NCBI GenBank assembly: GCA_002205965.3
Contig: NADL03000523.1
Span: 434,001 to 498,000, forward strand
Direction: 5' to 3'
Length of the DNA: 64,000 nucleotides
Source: Kappaphycus alvarezii
Lineage: Eukaryota; Rhodophyta; Florideophyceae; Gigartinales; Solieriaceae
The notes beneath the pieces are model-generated. The model searched no databases and was not told where the DNA came from. It worked only from the letters and a program-made list of their open reading frames with translations. Below, piece by piece: positions 10,960 to 22,670 of this stretch (positions are counted from its first letter, which is position 1; each line of letters begins with the position of its first letter). The translations under genes were made by a program, and so were the position numbers.

Positions 10960-12700
10960 AACAGGGATTTACAGCCCTTGAAGCTCGCATGACCCTGTCA
11001 GGGGTCAAATTGAAAAGATGCAACGGATCAACGCAGACCTAGGGGCGCCGCACCACAGACAAACAGTTCCAACACCGCGATGAAGTACACGCTTCCGCAA
11101 TAGCACTCGACGATTGTCTCAAATTTCCACGGTCGCCAACCGCCGAACTCTATAGAAGGTGGAGGATGCCAGAACCCTGTTCGTCATGAACTTGTTCGTT
11201 TAATAAGGAGGAACCCTCCATACCAATTTAAATAGATGAATGGTCCCCGCCATAATTTCAAAAACATCGCATCGCAAGCCAAAATCCCAGATGGGCACAA
11301 TAAACATTGTCGTCGACATCGGCAGTGATCTGGGAGACCGCTTGAGTGCTGTTCCTCGACGGCACAATTTGAGATTGACCCAGGCATGGTGAACAATTTC
11401 CCGTCGGGACTCCTAATTCATCAACGAAATGCAGCAGCCTGCCTCCCCCACACTCCAAAGGAGTCAACGCCACCCCGGATTCGGAGGAGACAAAACGGCC
11501 CACAGACACAAGTTACCGCAACAATCAAGCATGAGTACAAAATACAGTACCCACCGGGTCGACAACACTGCTCAGCGAGCCCAAAATCCCATTTTGAGGT
11601 GCAATTCAGAGAGCAATCCAAGGTTCAGGCGGACAGCTGTTGGCTAGTGCCGACAGAGTGCTTCTTGACGGGAATACATCCTAGATCGCTGATAGCTTAC
11701 AGTACAGTAACCTTAAGAAGGGAGAAATCAAACGCCAAGCGGGGTAAGGAGTGCCAAAACGCTCTGAGAGAACTGCGAAACTCCGCCGAGTACAGTGCCA
11801 TTTCCAACGGACGGCTTGAAAAAGGTTTGCATAGCGATAATCCAGGGTGTTCCTAGGAAATCTTTGTCCGATCTCGGAAAAATGATGTACCCGATGGGTT
11901 GAGATATGACTCCTCGAGCCCGAGTTCAAACATGAGGTACCAGCGGTACTTGGATATCCGATAAATTTTTGAAGCCCTCTTGGTCCTCCGGGCAAAGTCC
12001 GAGCAGCAGCTCCCGCACACAAGTATGTCAAAGTGGGTTCCAATGTACAGAACAATTACCATTGAAATGGTACCTGACGATACTTCGACGGAGTTAACCT
12101 GATTTAATTCGGTCGATAGCCCTGGCACAGCTCGAGAGCACTGTATGAAGAAAAGTTGAGCTCCGAAGGAGCAATGGTAGGTCAAGCATGAAGAGTACAG
12201 TACTTTCCGATGGAGACTCCAGAATGAGATTGATGATTACTGATTGGACCAAAAATCCCCCTCATGCATGAGTACTTGTGATGCCAGATTGTATTTAAAC
12301 AACAAAGCAAAAGCTTGATGAGCTATGGCGGGCCACATGCCATGACTAACTTCAAAGAAGTATTGGACGTTTTTCGAGTAAATTGCGGCACTGCAAAGCC
12401 CGACGGGCATCAAAGAAGATAGAAGGCCATGATTTGCCTCCTGCTCGCCCGCGTATACCTCGCAACGGGAGATCAAACAGACCGTAGGTCATGAAAAACA
12501 TGTCAACCTACGACGGAGACAAAACGCAAAGGGGCAATGAATTCCTTAGTCTGGTTCATACATAGAAAAACGTAACTCGTAGAATTCTAAAGCCAGACCC
12601 GAATGGCGAAAGCGAAATGATATTGCAGGAATCTACTAGAGAGACCACTCCAGACTCGAGAAAGCAAACCAAGCAACCCAAGAAGTTCACTAGGTGGTAA
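10960..12700 (+). pseudogene. Unidentified coding-like sequence downstream of Gypsy pol
   Basis: After the chromodomain, sequence with coding character but many stops and frame changes continues to about 12700. Hydrophilic stretches such as CKARRASKKIEGHDLPPARP (minus-strand ORFs over the same ground look like shadows) and a Gln/Arg/Pro-rich block at 11390-11650 can be read on the + strand. I see no zinc knuckle, protease or second RT. It could be the 3' part of the Gypsy element, or gag of a second element. No LTR was identified to close it. Confidence 0.3.
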
Positions 12701-12796
12701 GTTTTCAAAAAAATAACATCTTTGCACGTGCAAAATATATTATTCTAATTTTGATTTGATTCGTACGATTCTGTACCTAGTGGCATTTCGTGAACA

Positions 12797-13040
12797 TAAT
12801 GAGCTCAATGAAAGTCATTTAATTTAATTAGTACATTTATAATAGGTACTTCTCATTGATTGAATGCCCCACCATTATTTTTGCTATACACCAGAAGAAT
12901 GATATTGAACTTGCCGCCGTCTCGTTTTTTAAGGTAATGAGCTCACTGCACGTCAATGATTTTTATTTTTAATTAGTCATGGGTATCTATTATTGATCTT
13001 AATGCGCCATAATTACTGCTGCTGCCTACCAGAAATACTT
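12797..13040 (+). repeat. Diverged tandem duplication of about 140 bp
   Basis: Two adjacent blocks align in order. Both have taatgagctca, then a gtca word, tttaattagt, a ggta word, attgat, aatg-cccca/cgcca, att, tgct and accagaa. Block one is about 12797-12910 and block two about 12936-13040. They differ at many positions, so the duplication is old. It is non-coding in all frames. Confidence 0.6.
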
Positions 13041-15300
13041 CTGACGAGGACATATACCATTAAGTAATACATTGTACTAAGACAATGATCACTGGAACGT
13101 TCTATCTCAAAACGACTGTGCATCCCTCAAATATAACTCAGGATCAATAATACGAATAGCCTATACACTTTGAATCTATTACTACATAGCACAATGAAAT
13201 AAATACTTAGAAGTTATAATGTTGACAGCACAAGTAAACAAGTTGAGCTCTAGAAACCTTCACAAACAACGCCTTCATACAAAATTATCAATGGTATAGT
13301 ACACGCATATGAGCGCCCCCGGGCATCAGTACTGGTGAGGCACAGCGATGGAATATACGAGTAGGTTCACTATGAAAGAGCGCTTTTACCGTTGACGATG
13401 ATCGCTTCACCAATTCACAGGCAAGAGTACGTTACAAACTACAGATAATCTACTTATACGCCTAGGTGCTACTGTTGCTATTTGTCCCTTCAGTCATTGA
13501 TACTGCGCAAACCGTTGGCATTGAGTATTCATGAAAATCATCGGGTTTGTTTCATGCAAATTCCGAGCGACCTAAGGTCAGTACTTGACGATCTTCACTC
13601 TATACGAAAATCTTAAGGTGCGCACCGTGTGTACCCACAAAGAACAATGATCGAGGACCGCAAGAAACATATATGCTTCGGCCTATGAAATGATTTCACA
13701 TACCATGCGAAATGAATAAAATCGACTTCTTACGCGCATCCCTAGGGTAATCACTTAAGCAGCGGGCTTCCTTATAGGTCCAAGAGTCGCAATTTTTCCA
13801 ATTGATCACTTGAAAGATAACAATATACGTATCCAGGACGTTTACTGTGCTCATGAATGCCTGTTTTGCCTCTACAGGCAGCAGAAATTGGAAACCAGCG
13901 TTCTCGAAGGAACAGGAACTGTACAATAAAAGAGTACAAGTCAGAAGGCGTAGATACAATTGGATAGATTGATGAAATTGCGGTTCAGATTTTTGGTAGG
14001 AACAAGAAACATAAAATTGCAATAGTACGAGTCAAAAAGTGTGTATACACATAGATTGGGTTGTCGAATTGCGTTACCGCAGCAGCTCACCAAGACGACC
14101 AATGAAAATCTAATCGAAAGGGGTGATGGTGCGGTAAATCTACCTCAATTTTGTCACCACTGCGTGTCATCGAAGTAGACTGATGATTTCGAAAAGGTTT
14201 AGGTCTGATGGTGTTGACATATGAAACTGAAACAAATGCTCAGTAAAAAACGCTAGTACTAGCCGGTTGCCGATTGCAATGTGAAACGGTTGAGATCCTC
14301 GGAATTTGTGTTTGAGCGTCTGTTGGTCTCTTGTTTCACTCGACTTTATTACTAACCACACCAAGCCTGCAGTCCCTCCACGTCTGCGAGGGTTCATTGA
14401 TGATTCTGAAACAATTGCATAGAAACAATCGCAAGGCTAATACTAGTCAGATGGGTTGTGATGCGGTTGCAGACTATCAGAGCACGTAGCAGATAGTCTG
14501 CATGAGTATTTTAGGGGTTCCGGACGCTCTTCGCTGACGGCAGGGGTACCGCGCGCATGATTGTTTGAATCGTACGGTTCATATCAACCGCTATTTGTAT
14601 TGAACTGTTTTTTGATTATATTTATGAGTCTCGTTCAAAAATAAGCTCTGCACCATTCATTTCGTAACCATGTGTGTTGAGGAGGCCACCTATACGCATT
14701 ATTATTACAATCTCAATAACATGTCCTGGAAGCAACCAAAAAATAATAGTGTCAACGATTCATTGATATGATACTTGTACCAGTACAAATATGATGTTGA
14801 TCTGGGCTTTTTGACTACATGGTATACTGTATAGCTAAAGACTTTACAGCCTGGTCAAGTAATTTACTGTAAATTATAATGAATTAAATCATCTGAACCT
14901 TGAGACGAATAGGGCATACACGTGTGAGACATCCTTCCCGACAAACGACTTTTACTTGTGAAAATCCTCTTCGTATAGTTCCATTACCACTGGTAAAAGA
15001 CGTTACCGTCTCTTTATTCACGCAATTCGTGGAGGGTAGCCGCTGGGACGACGTTGAATCATCATGAGTCCACCTTGCAACAAAGAACTCGAGTGACTAA
15101 TTGTACTTGAACTATCAACAAGACATCCAGAGTCATTGAAATCGAAGTCACAGCAGTGGTATATACAAATCATTCTCACATGATCATACATCTGGACTAG
15201 TTAAAGCTGGTGAGTACTGACTAAACCACCAGGAACTTGTACTGATTCTGAATCATGACCGTTACATTTCACACATACACTGGATAAGTATTCTACGGGC
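13041..15300. other. No gene recognised
   Basis: No open frame above about 108 codons and no recognisable protein segment on either strand. There are scattered small palindromes, for example ggtgcgcacc near 13618. It probably holds the flank of the DNA transposon whose gene lies at 15.9-19.4 kb, but I found no terminal inverted repeat. Confidence 0.4.
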
Positions 15301-15520
15301 TGCTGAACGCACAAAAGGTAGTCGATGGTTCAACTGTTGGTTGATGCTTCCGGTAAACATGCCGAAACATCATACCAGGGTTTATGTATAAAAAGTACGC
15401 AACACCAGCAGAGATGAATTGTAAGCAAACGTACTGAATTCAAAGGTATTCTAGAAATAGCGACCCTGGAGGTATCAAACTACAAGGTTTTGAAGGCCCA
15501 TGTAGCAGCCATCAGTGTAA
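15301..15520 (+). repeat. Dispersed LTR-like repeat, copy A
   Basis: From the TG at 15301 this segment aligns collinearly with 63780-64000. Shared words in order are gcacaa, aggta-tcgatggtt, gatgcttccggt, gtttat-tata, gatgaattgtaagcaaac, aattcaaaggtattctaga and actacaaggttttga. Both copies have a TATA-like box about 80 bp in (gtttatgtataaaaag here, gtttatatagagaag there). Starting with TG and carrying a TATA box fits an LTR, but it could also be the end of a DNA transposon, because a transposase gene starts 390 bp away. Confidence 0.7.
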
Positions 15521-15909
15521 CCAACATCAATAAACGTCATGGAAAATTCCTATTGGTCCAATTGGCAAGGAGGCATAAAGCAGTTGCTGATTGGTGGGTC
15601 CCAAATGTTTCAAAAACCACACAGGATAGCTACGATGGCTCCATGTCGTTGGCTTGGTACAAAGAGGTTGATCTAATGTTTTACACTGGTGCGTGGATAC
15701 AGTGAGCAAGTTTCACTGATGTCTTCTTACAGTGTAAATCGTTGGTATAGGTTACTGGTGAGATACTGTCAGGGTATTTAGTGATTTATTGGCATAATCG
15801 CAACGTCTTCACTGCCTCTCTGTAATAACATCAGCGGCAAAAAATGTCAGACGCAAAGAAGTGATTCTTGGCAAATTCGGAGTAATAAATTATCACTCTT
15901 ATCGTGACC

Positions 15910-17615
15910 TTAAAGTGGAATATCAAATGCACAGCTGTTCCCAAGGGTATTGAATGCATTTCGTTTCCCGATAGACTGACCATCTTGTGTTCGACGAGTT
16001 CGTTTTGCTTCCAAGCATACCCTGTATTTTGCGAAGATATCACATATAAATGGTAAATATTTATTGCATAATCTTACAGCATGTTGTACAACACCTTCAA
16101 CAGATAGCTCCCCACATACGAAACATTCTGAGAGTGGCATATGTTCTTTGAATTGCTTCCTGCCTGTCCAGTGAGAAGAAATTGATATACGGAAAGAATC
16201 AGATCGAAGATCTTTTGCCCATCTTTTAAGAAGAGATTTCTTGAACAAATCTGGAACTACCAATTCCAATTGCTTCAGTTCTTCTTCATGGGCATCGAAC
16301 TGTAAAATTGTAGTACTAGAACCAAACAGGAGCTTCTTGATAGTGACCCAGTAAAGTGATGCTGATGTAATTGCCTCATTTTTGGCAACGGATTGCATTA
16401 CTGCAAGTATGCACAACCAGTCCGTGCAGAGACAGTTTTCGAATACATGTGGATTGTGGTGATTGATTCTAGCAGTAAATCTCTTGAAAGGCTGATGTGT
16501 CGCCTCGAAAACAGGCTCCATGGTGTCCCTGCAATGCCGAAATGTTGGAATTGGGAATTCATAGAGCTCAATAAGACTGTGAAGGTTCGGCTTATCGAGC
16601 AAATCACGGGCGTGCTGTGATAACTTACATATTTCGTTGACTTCTGAAACGTATCTTTTTGCCATTGTAGTAAGCTCTGATATGTACTGATACCGCCTTT
16701 TTCTAGCCACTAAATCTGTACAGATAGCACCATAATCTTCTTCATCTGGCCACCGATAAGTATGTTCGATAAGGGATTGAAGCCTTTCCAACAATGCCAC
16801 ACACTTTGATATGAGAGTGCTCTTATTTTCCGATGCAGTTATTCGCTTGAAAACTGTAACTAAAGCACATAGCACAGAGGAGGTACCAGATAGAGTCATA
16901 CTGTTAAGTGCTTTCTTTTTATCAGTTAACACGCCCTTTTGATATAAGACACAATTCCTTGGCAAAGCATCAACGACTGCAGCATTTGCTATATGCTTGG
17001 ACTCATTATTCTGGGGTACTCCATATGTACATAAAAGGATGTCGTGTGCCAGCCCTGATAGCAGGTGATCTGGAGCCATAACATTTGATCTGCACGGATC
17101 GAGCAAGCCACTGACGACTGGAACATTTTTGTTGTTGAGAGGGATGAATGGTCTCTCTACTGTTAGTCTTCGTGACAGCTCTACCATTGGGCAACGTTCT
17201 AAAGACAAATTTGTAGTATTCTTCATTCCAAGATAGTTGCAATCAATGTCTGAGATATTACATCGACGAAATACTTCGTGTCGAGCTGCATCTCGGAGAA
17301 ACGAAGAATGCTTTGCTGATATTGATGTCGTGTAGCCATATCTTGAATCCATGTGTGTAGTCTTCGGTAGCCTTCTCAAGGTATACAAATTGCAAAGAGA
17401 ACTTGCTTTGTGACCGAAAACATCAAATGTATGTGACGCAGCTGGATAGTGTCCTATTAGACCAACCACGTCCGAGAATTTTTTGCATAGTGGACCAGTT
17501 GGTAAGACTTCATCGATTCCACCGACGTTACCGTCCACAAGATCATCTACGAGGTAAGAAAGCACTTCACTACTACTTACAACTGGTGTAGTAAGTGATA
17601 TATTCGAACAGAACT
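15910..17615 (-). pseudogene. KDZ/Plavaka/CACTA-like transposase, central and C-terminal part
   Basis: This is the longest intact frame outside the LINE cluster (551 codons from the GTG at 17565; the frame is open back to about 17615). Residues 31-65 resemble the second catalytic block of CACTA/Plavaka transposases, where a GD-P-A motif is followed by a cysteine pair, but here they read GHYPAASHTFDVFGHKASSL, with His where the catalytic Asp is expected. Residues 153-175 (LLDPCRSNVMAPDHLLSGLA) match the D-x-x-H-x-LLG block. Residues 325-362 (KPNLHSLIELYEFPIP then PVFEATHQPFKRFTARINHH) match the K-P-K-x-H and E-x-F-x-x-F-N blocks. A Cys/His-rich tail follows (481-510). The assignment rests on block order and is moderate. 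The protein is shorter than usual because N-terminal pieces lie in other frames. Confidence 0.55.
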
Positions 17616-18000
17616 ATTGCTCCTTCGTAGCTCCGGTGGGAGACCCAATGGGAGCATGCGGACTCCACCAGCTGATCCTTGAGGGTATATTGCTGAGAAG
17701 GGATTTAAATCGTCACAATATAACAACACCCGATAGACGACATACAGGAGTCCAGTCTTAAGAAAAACTTGGTTGCGACTACCAGCACATTCCGCGGGAG
17801 TACTCCCCTGAGAGAAAATTACCTTCTGTCACATTATCTGGGGGACGTTGTGCTTGGTTAATGACTTCAATGTCAGCAACTTTGTCTTGAGAAAGGAAGT
17901 TGACATTGTTCTGTGACTTGTCAAAGTGCAGTCATGTCAATAACCGGGAAGGAAAGCCCTGTTCCCACCTCCAAAAAACCGGACTCAATACACCTATTAA

Positions 18001-18363
18001 TTAAAGTGATGTAATTTTTTGTCTCGAGTTATCCGAGTCTTGAGTAGTGTGATGTAAACGAGAAGGTCTGCATATTGTGCATGTATCACTGGGTCGAAAT
18101 GTCGGAGTCCGGTGTACACCTGTTCCCGCGCCTTCTTGTGTGTGATGCAGAGTAGCTGCATCTGAGCAATAATTCATAATGATGTCCTCTATCATTTCAG
18201 ATCCAGGAGAGGAATTTGAAAATGGGATATCTTGATTTAGGTTTCCTCTTCGTATAATCCAAGTTGTACCGAGTACACCGACTGTATCATACAGATCTTC
18301 TGCATAACCTTGAGCCACATGCTGAATTGAACATTTCCGTGTAGCGGTAACACTGATCAACAC
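18001..18363 (-). pseudogene. Possible middle segment of the KDZ/Plavaka-like transposase
   Basis: A 120-codon minus-strand frame between the N-terminal segment (18466-19095) and the catalytic part (below 17615), in a frame of its own. It reads AEDLYDTVGVLGTTWIIRRG and then a Ser/Thr/His-rich region. No catalytic residue can be assigned. Its place in the series of minus-strand frames suggests it belongs to the same gene, separated by frameshifts or short introns. I could not decide which. Confidence 0.35.
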
Positions 18364-18465
18364 GCCGTTACCTGCTCAATAAGCGACCTTTTGATCCCTT
18401 TCCCTAATGAAAATACAAGATATTGAGTCCAATGCAGAAAAATTGTTGACAACAATAGGGCTTGA

Positions 18466-19095
18466 TTAGATAGTTGAGACCGGGAGTTTGCTGGCATCTG
18501 ACACAAATTGCGCTGAGCCGAGAAGATAAATACCATATGAAAACTGGAAAGTCAAAGGATTGGGAATGTCGTATGTCGCCCAAGAACTTGGAAGGACGAT
18601 GCGGACTTGTGACTTCTGTCTGACTCCCTCGGACGAAGATTCGAAATCAATATTGGGACCGAAATTTGCTGTATCCCTATCATCATTTACTTCGCTACTT
18701 TCATCGTTATGGGATAGATCAGCTAGCCTAAGGTTGGAACGTGGAGCGTGATGATTGTTGTTCCGAAGTACTTCAGTGAGTCCATGTCTTGTGTTGTTAT
18801 TGGAATTTGCCTCTTTTGAACTGAGCTCAACCAAAAAATTACGTCGAAGATAATAATTCAGAAGTTTTGTGCGCAACTTTGTGATTGTTTTGTAGTTTGG
18901 TAGTAGAGAAGTATTCTCTAGGTTCCAACCGTCACCTCGTTTGCGAGAAGAGTCTTTATTGGAATCTGAATGATAGGCAAGATGATCAGAGCGCGAGTTT
19001 GGCTCCGAAAAGCCATTGCCAACTATATCCCGGACGTAATTGTAATGATCAACAGTAAAGCGTACGCCTCCTGAAACCATGGATAGGGCGAACAA
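18466..19095 (-). pseudogene. Possible N-terminal segment of the KDZ/Plavaka-like transposase
   Basis: A 209-codon minus-strand frame. Its start (VSGGVRFTVDHYNYVRDIVG) followed by LPNYKTITKLRTKLLNYYL resembles the helical N-terminal region of Plavaka/CACTA-type transposases, where a short domain asks about stretches like P-S-Y-x-x-L-x-K. An Asn/Ser/Asp-rich linker and an RIVLPSSWATYDIPNPLTF strand follow. It precedes the catalytic region in the same orientation. It could be a separate gene. Confidence 0.4.
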
Positions 19096-19206
19096 CGAAT
19101 TTTCATTTTTTCACTGCTTAAGCAGTCTTCGCATAACTTTCAAATTATTTTCACAGTCAACGGAATCTTTTGGATCAGAATGATCCCTAGAATGGTTGGT
19201 TTAGGG

Positions 19207-19446
19207 TCAAGAATTGATCAACGGCAAGTTGCCAGCCTGTTCTGAATCATAAGGTTCTTTTGAAAACTGGAACTGCTCATCAAGGAATGATTCCATAATA
19301 GTGGTAAGTAATTGCTCTTCACTGTGTCGCTGGTCTTTGACAAATTCCTGATTATCTTGTACAAGAGGAGGGGCCGCGTTCATATTGTTTTTTCCATCAA
19401 AAATTACATAGTTGTGTGAAAAGCCATCGATCTGTTCCGAATTCAA
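19207..19446 (-). pseudogene. Possible 5' piece of the same gene, acidic
   Basis: A 79-codon minus-strand frame with a Glu/Gln/Asp-rich composition, reading QDNQEFVKDQRHSEEQLLTT and ESFLDEQFQFSKEPYDSEQ. It is in line with and upstream of the KDZ/Plavaka-like segments, so it may encode the extreme N-terminus. No motif is recognised. Confidence 0.3.
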
Positions 19447-19449
19447 TAT

Positions 19450-20345
19450 GTTGTCTCCACTCCTGTCTGCCTGTCCGTGTTCATCGATGAAGCTAGAGAG
19501 TCTCTTTATCTTTTTTTCCTGTGCTGCATCGCATCGAAAAATACTAAGTTAAATGGTCTCCTTCGCTTTTTAGGCAATTTTGTGACAGATGAGGTTATTG
19601 ATACTTTCTGAATTTTAGTTTGTTTCAGTACCGAGACTTAATTCCTTCTAGCCCAGATTCACTGGTCAGGTACATACTGCTCTGTAGGCTGTAGATGTCT
19701 GTTTATGAAATGTTAAAAGCTTGTGTTTGAGCTTGCAGAATTCTCGGTAAGACATTCTGGAGTAGTTCTGGGTCATGAAACTCGTGATGAATTCGAACTG
19801 TAAATATAAGTTAAGTTTACAGTTACGTCTACAGTTACGTTTAAAATTTAGTCAAGTGGACTCGAGTGAGTCTAGTACTACACTTTGATGATTAGCCAGG
19901 CATACGCGAGTTGATTGCTACAATAATATTTCCATTGATAGCAATATCATTGCAGTGTCATACTATGGCATCATGCTATAGCATTTAGAGAGACTATCAC
20001 GTTAAAAAACTAAAAAGCTTCCGAATATACAGTACTGTACATATGTACATCAACGGATCAACTTTTACAGGATTTGAAATAGTGAAATCAATAGATTTAC
20101 TATAAGCGATACGGGCACTTAAAAAGGTGATATTGGAGCACTATTTTCGGTAACTGCACGTTGTACCAATACATTGCTTGTTTACCAGACACTGTTGACC
20201 CAATTAAAAGGCGCAATGATGCAACCGAGATCCAACGTGTCACGATATACTTAGGATAGAGGAGGATTGTAATCTGAGCGGGGACGTAACGGTACACGTA
20301 CTTTACACATTAGCTGGAACAGAATTTAGTAAAGTTCCAGGTACT
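19450..20345. other. No gene recognised
   Basis: AT-rich, with repeated tacagt and tagcattt words and a small palindrome at about 20033-20050 (tacagtactgta). The right end of the minus-strand DNA transposon should fall here or nearby, but no inverted copy of the left-flank sequence was found. Confidence 0.4.
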
Positions 20346-20350
20346 GGTGC

Positions 20351-20401
20351 CAGGAGATTGGTTTCCGTTAGGCTATCAGTCTAATAAAAACCAATCTCCT
20401 G
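20351..20401 (+). other. Perfect 14-bp inverted repeat (hairpin)
   Basis: The arms caggagattggttt (20351-20364) and aaaccaatctcctg (20388-20401) are exact reverse complements separated by 23 bases. The hairpin sits exactly at the boundary between AT-rich DNA to the left and the C-rich minisatellite to the right. It may be a transposon end or a structured RNA element. Confidence 0.8.
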
Positions 20402-20409
20402 TTTCCAAG

Positions 20410-22040
20410 AAAACTGCCTGGTGACTCCGTGACCCCACCACTTCCCTACTTTCCTTCCCTTCCCGATCTCACAACTTTCCTACCCCCTCCCTGCAGGATC
20501 CCGCCAACCTCAACCTCCGCGCGCCACATCCCGTGCGATATCCCTAGCCGTCCCCCTCTTCCCTCACCAATACCCTGCCCCATCCTCACCACCAAACTTC
20601 CCCAAGGGACTTTCTGTTCCCCACGGAACTACCAACACACAAAACCACCAACCTGTCTGCTTTCCCTCCCGTTCTGTTCCCGAGACCCCACCACAACCAC
20701 AACAACAAAGCTGTCTGCTTCCCTGTCCCCCCCTCTTCTCACTCCGAGACAACAACCCCGGGGACCACCTCGATTACATTTCTGTCTGCTTGCTTCCCTT
20801 CTCTCTATGTGGCACAGAAAAACAACCAACCTCACCACAACCACAACCCTGCATGCTCCCTTCCCCCCCTCCTAGCCCCACCACAACTACAGCCCTGTCC
20901 ACTCCCGTCCCCCCTCCTAGCCCCACCACAACAATAGCCCTGTTCGCACCCTTCCCCCCTCCAACCCCCCCCACAATCACAGCACTGTCTGCGGCCGGGC
21001 CCTTCCTTCTGCCTCTCTTACACGGACTCAACCACACCCACCACAACCGCGTGGCTCCACTGTCCTGTCTGGTCCCGTCCCTCCCTCCCGACCCTTACCA
21101 CAAGCACAGCCTTGTCTAGTCCCTTCCCCCTCTCCCACCCCCACAACAACGAGAGTCTTGTCTGGTCCCTTCCCCCACCTCCGACCTCCACCACAAGCAC
21201 AGCCTTGTCTGATCTCTTCCTCCTCCCTCCCATCCCAACCATAACGGCAGCCCTGTTTGGTCCCTTCCCCCCCCTGCCTATCTGACACCGACAAAACCAT
21301 CACCACCACAACAAAAGCCCTGTATGCTTCCCTCCCCCCCTTTCTAGCACCGACACAACCGCCTTGTCTGCTTTCCCACTCTCCTCCCGGGCATCCAAAA
21401 GAATGTCTGCTGTTCACCCGCCGCTGTTCCGGACGATCGCATCTGCCCCACCTCCAACACAACCGAAAACCCGTGTGCTGTCTCCTCCGCTTCCCACGAC
21501 CATACCCTCGCCCCCAACCCAACCTCAATCAACCCTGCTGCTCCCCCTCCCACTGTTCTTGACATTACCAACCCCAAACCCACCGCAATCAAATCTTCTG
21601 CCCCCCCCCGCTCCTCAACCTGCCAGCCTCACCCCCAGCCCCGCAACAATCGGCCCAGCTGTTTTTCCACCTTCCGTTCCTGACATTCCCACCCCCCACC
21701 CCACCATAATCAAGTCTGCTTTCCTTCCCCACTCCTGATGCCAACACCCTCAATCCCACCGCAAATAATGTCGCCAATTCTCCCCCCGGTGGCGGCGCCT
21801 CTCCCCTCGTTGGTTTTCCTCCGCATGGTCAGACAGGCACTCGTCCCACAACCCAACCAACGATTCTGCTGCCACCCCCCTCACCCTAACGGCAAAAAAC
21901 TGCTTCCCGGTCGCCTCGTTCCGATCCTACCACATCCTCCCCCCAAAATCTTCCTTCCTTCCCGCTTTGCTCTGACCCCGGCACAAACCGTAACCGTCAC
22001 TCTGTCGGCCCCCTCCTCGCCGACCCCCGCGCATCCCTGA
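20410..22040 (+). repeat. C-rich minisatellite, units about 45-60 bp, readable as Pro/Thr repeats
   Basis: The + strand is extremely C-rich and G-poor. A degenerate unit recurs at least 14 times from about 20624 to 21360: ccaccacaac, then cagccctgtc, then tg-tccc, then ttcccccc. Where best preserved (20878, 20924, 20968) the spacing is about 45 bp, which gives 15-residue peptide repeats such as PPPSPTTTTALSTPV followed by PPPSPTTTIALFAPF. From 21364 to 22040 the sequence stays proline-rich without clear repeats. It may be a repeat-encoded proline-rich domain of the gene-like unit that follows, or non-coding DNA whose composition forces Pro/Thr codons. Confidence 0.6.
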
Positions 22041-22665
22041 GTCATTCCGGTTTGCCTCGCCTCCGTTCGGTACCAAATCCTGTTGACGCCAACAATGATC
22101 CAGTACTGAATACCGTGGAGAAAGGGAATGCGCCAAACGTGGACGAGAACTTAGTTGGGGAACCGGAACCTTCTCGATTGAAGGAGAACTCTGGATGGGG
22201 AGCCCAAAGAATTTTTTCCAGATTACCTGGATCGGGAGTTGAGCCGCGCTCGTCAGGGAAATTTTAAAAAGACGTGGATAGACTTGGGCAGCTGTTTGAG
22301 CGAAACCAGGATCTAGCACGGAGATTGTGGGAGAAGATGAGGAAAAGAAGTCTTACCGGGTATCCGATGCATTGATGTGTGCAGTCACTTATCTTCACGC
22401 CCGCAGAGGTGTATACTACGTCGTAGCTATGCATGACTACTTAACCCTACCTGCTGTGGAGAGAACAATTGAGAATATGCAACTACTCAAAGACTCCCTA
22501 CAATCCAGAACCTTCCATCGTTTTCCAATCAAGCACCATTACCGTTACTAGCAGTACTGCTGGACAGAGCATGGCATTTGGATGCCTGCGGCGGAGTTTC
22601 ATCCCGAGGTAATTAGTTGTAGTACAGAAGAGCTTTGGAATGAATGGCCGATATTTGTTGATAAG
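22041..22665 (+). pseudogene. Unidentified gene remnant, 5' part of a unit split by solo LTR1
   Basis: Coding-like sequence beginning MPRLRSVPNPVDANNDPVLN (22052) continues through a Glu/Pro/Ser block and, after a stop at about 22265, a helical segment (VDRLGQLFERNQDLARRLWE). Near the LTR the frame reads EELWNEWPIFVDKD. On removing LTR1 and one copy of its 5-bp duplication, that frame continues as IIQTTAIVIPMPVG on the other side. I do not recognise the protein. It is downstream of the Pro/Thr repeat block, as the unit at 3721 is downstream of its own C-rich block. Confidence 0.4.
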
Positions 22666-22670
22666 GATAT

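Noticed and set aside
16393..16620. 75-codon plus-strand ORF inside the transposase
   Set aside because: Antisense shadow of the 551-codon minus-strand frame.
20774..21528. CRISPR-like array because of regularly spaced repeats
   Set aside because: Units are degenerate, there are no conserved repeats with unique spacers, and the DNA is eukaryotic.
20564..21592. Long minus-strand Gly/Val-rich ORFs over the C-rich block
   Set aside because: They are reverse-strand shadows of a C-rich repeat, where stop codons are rare in most frames.
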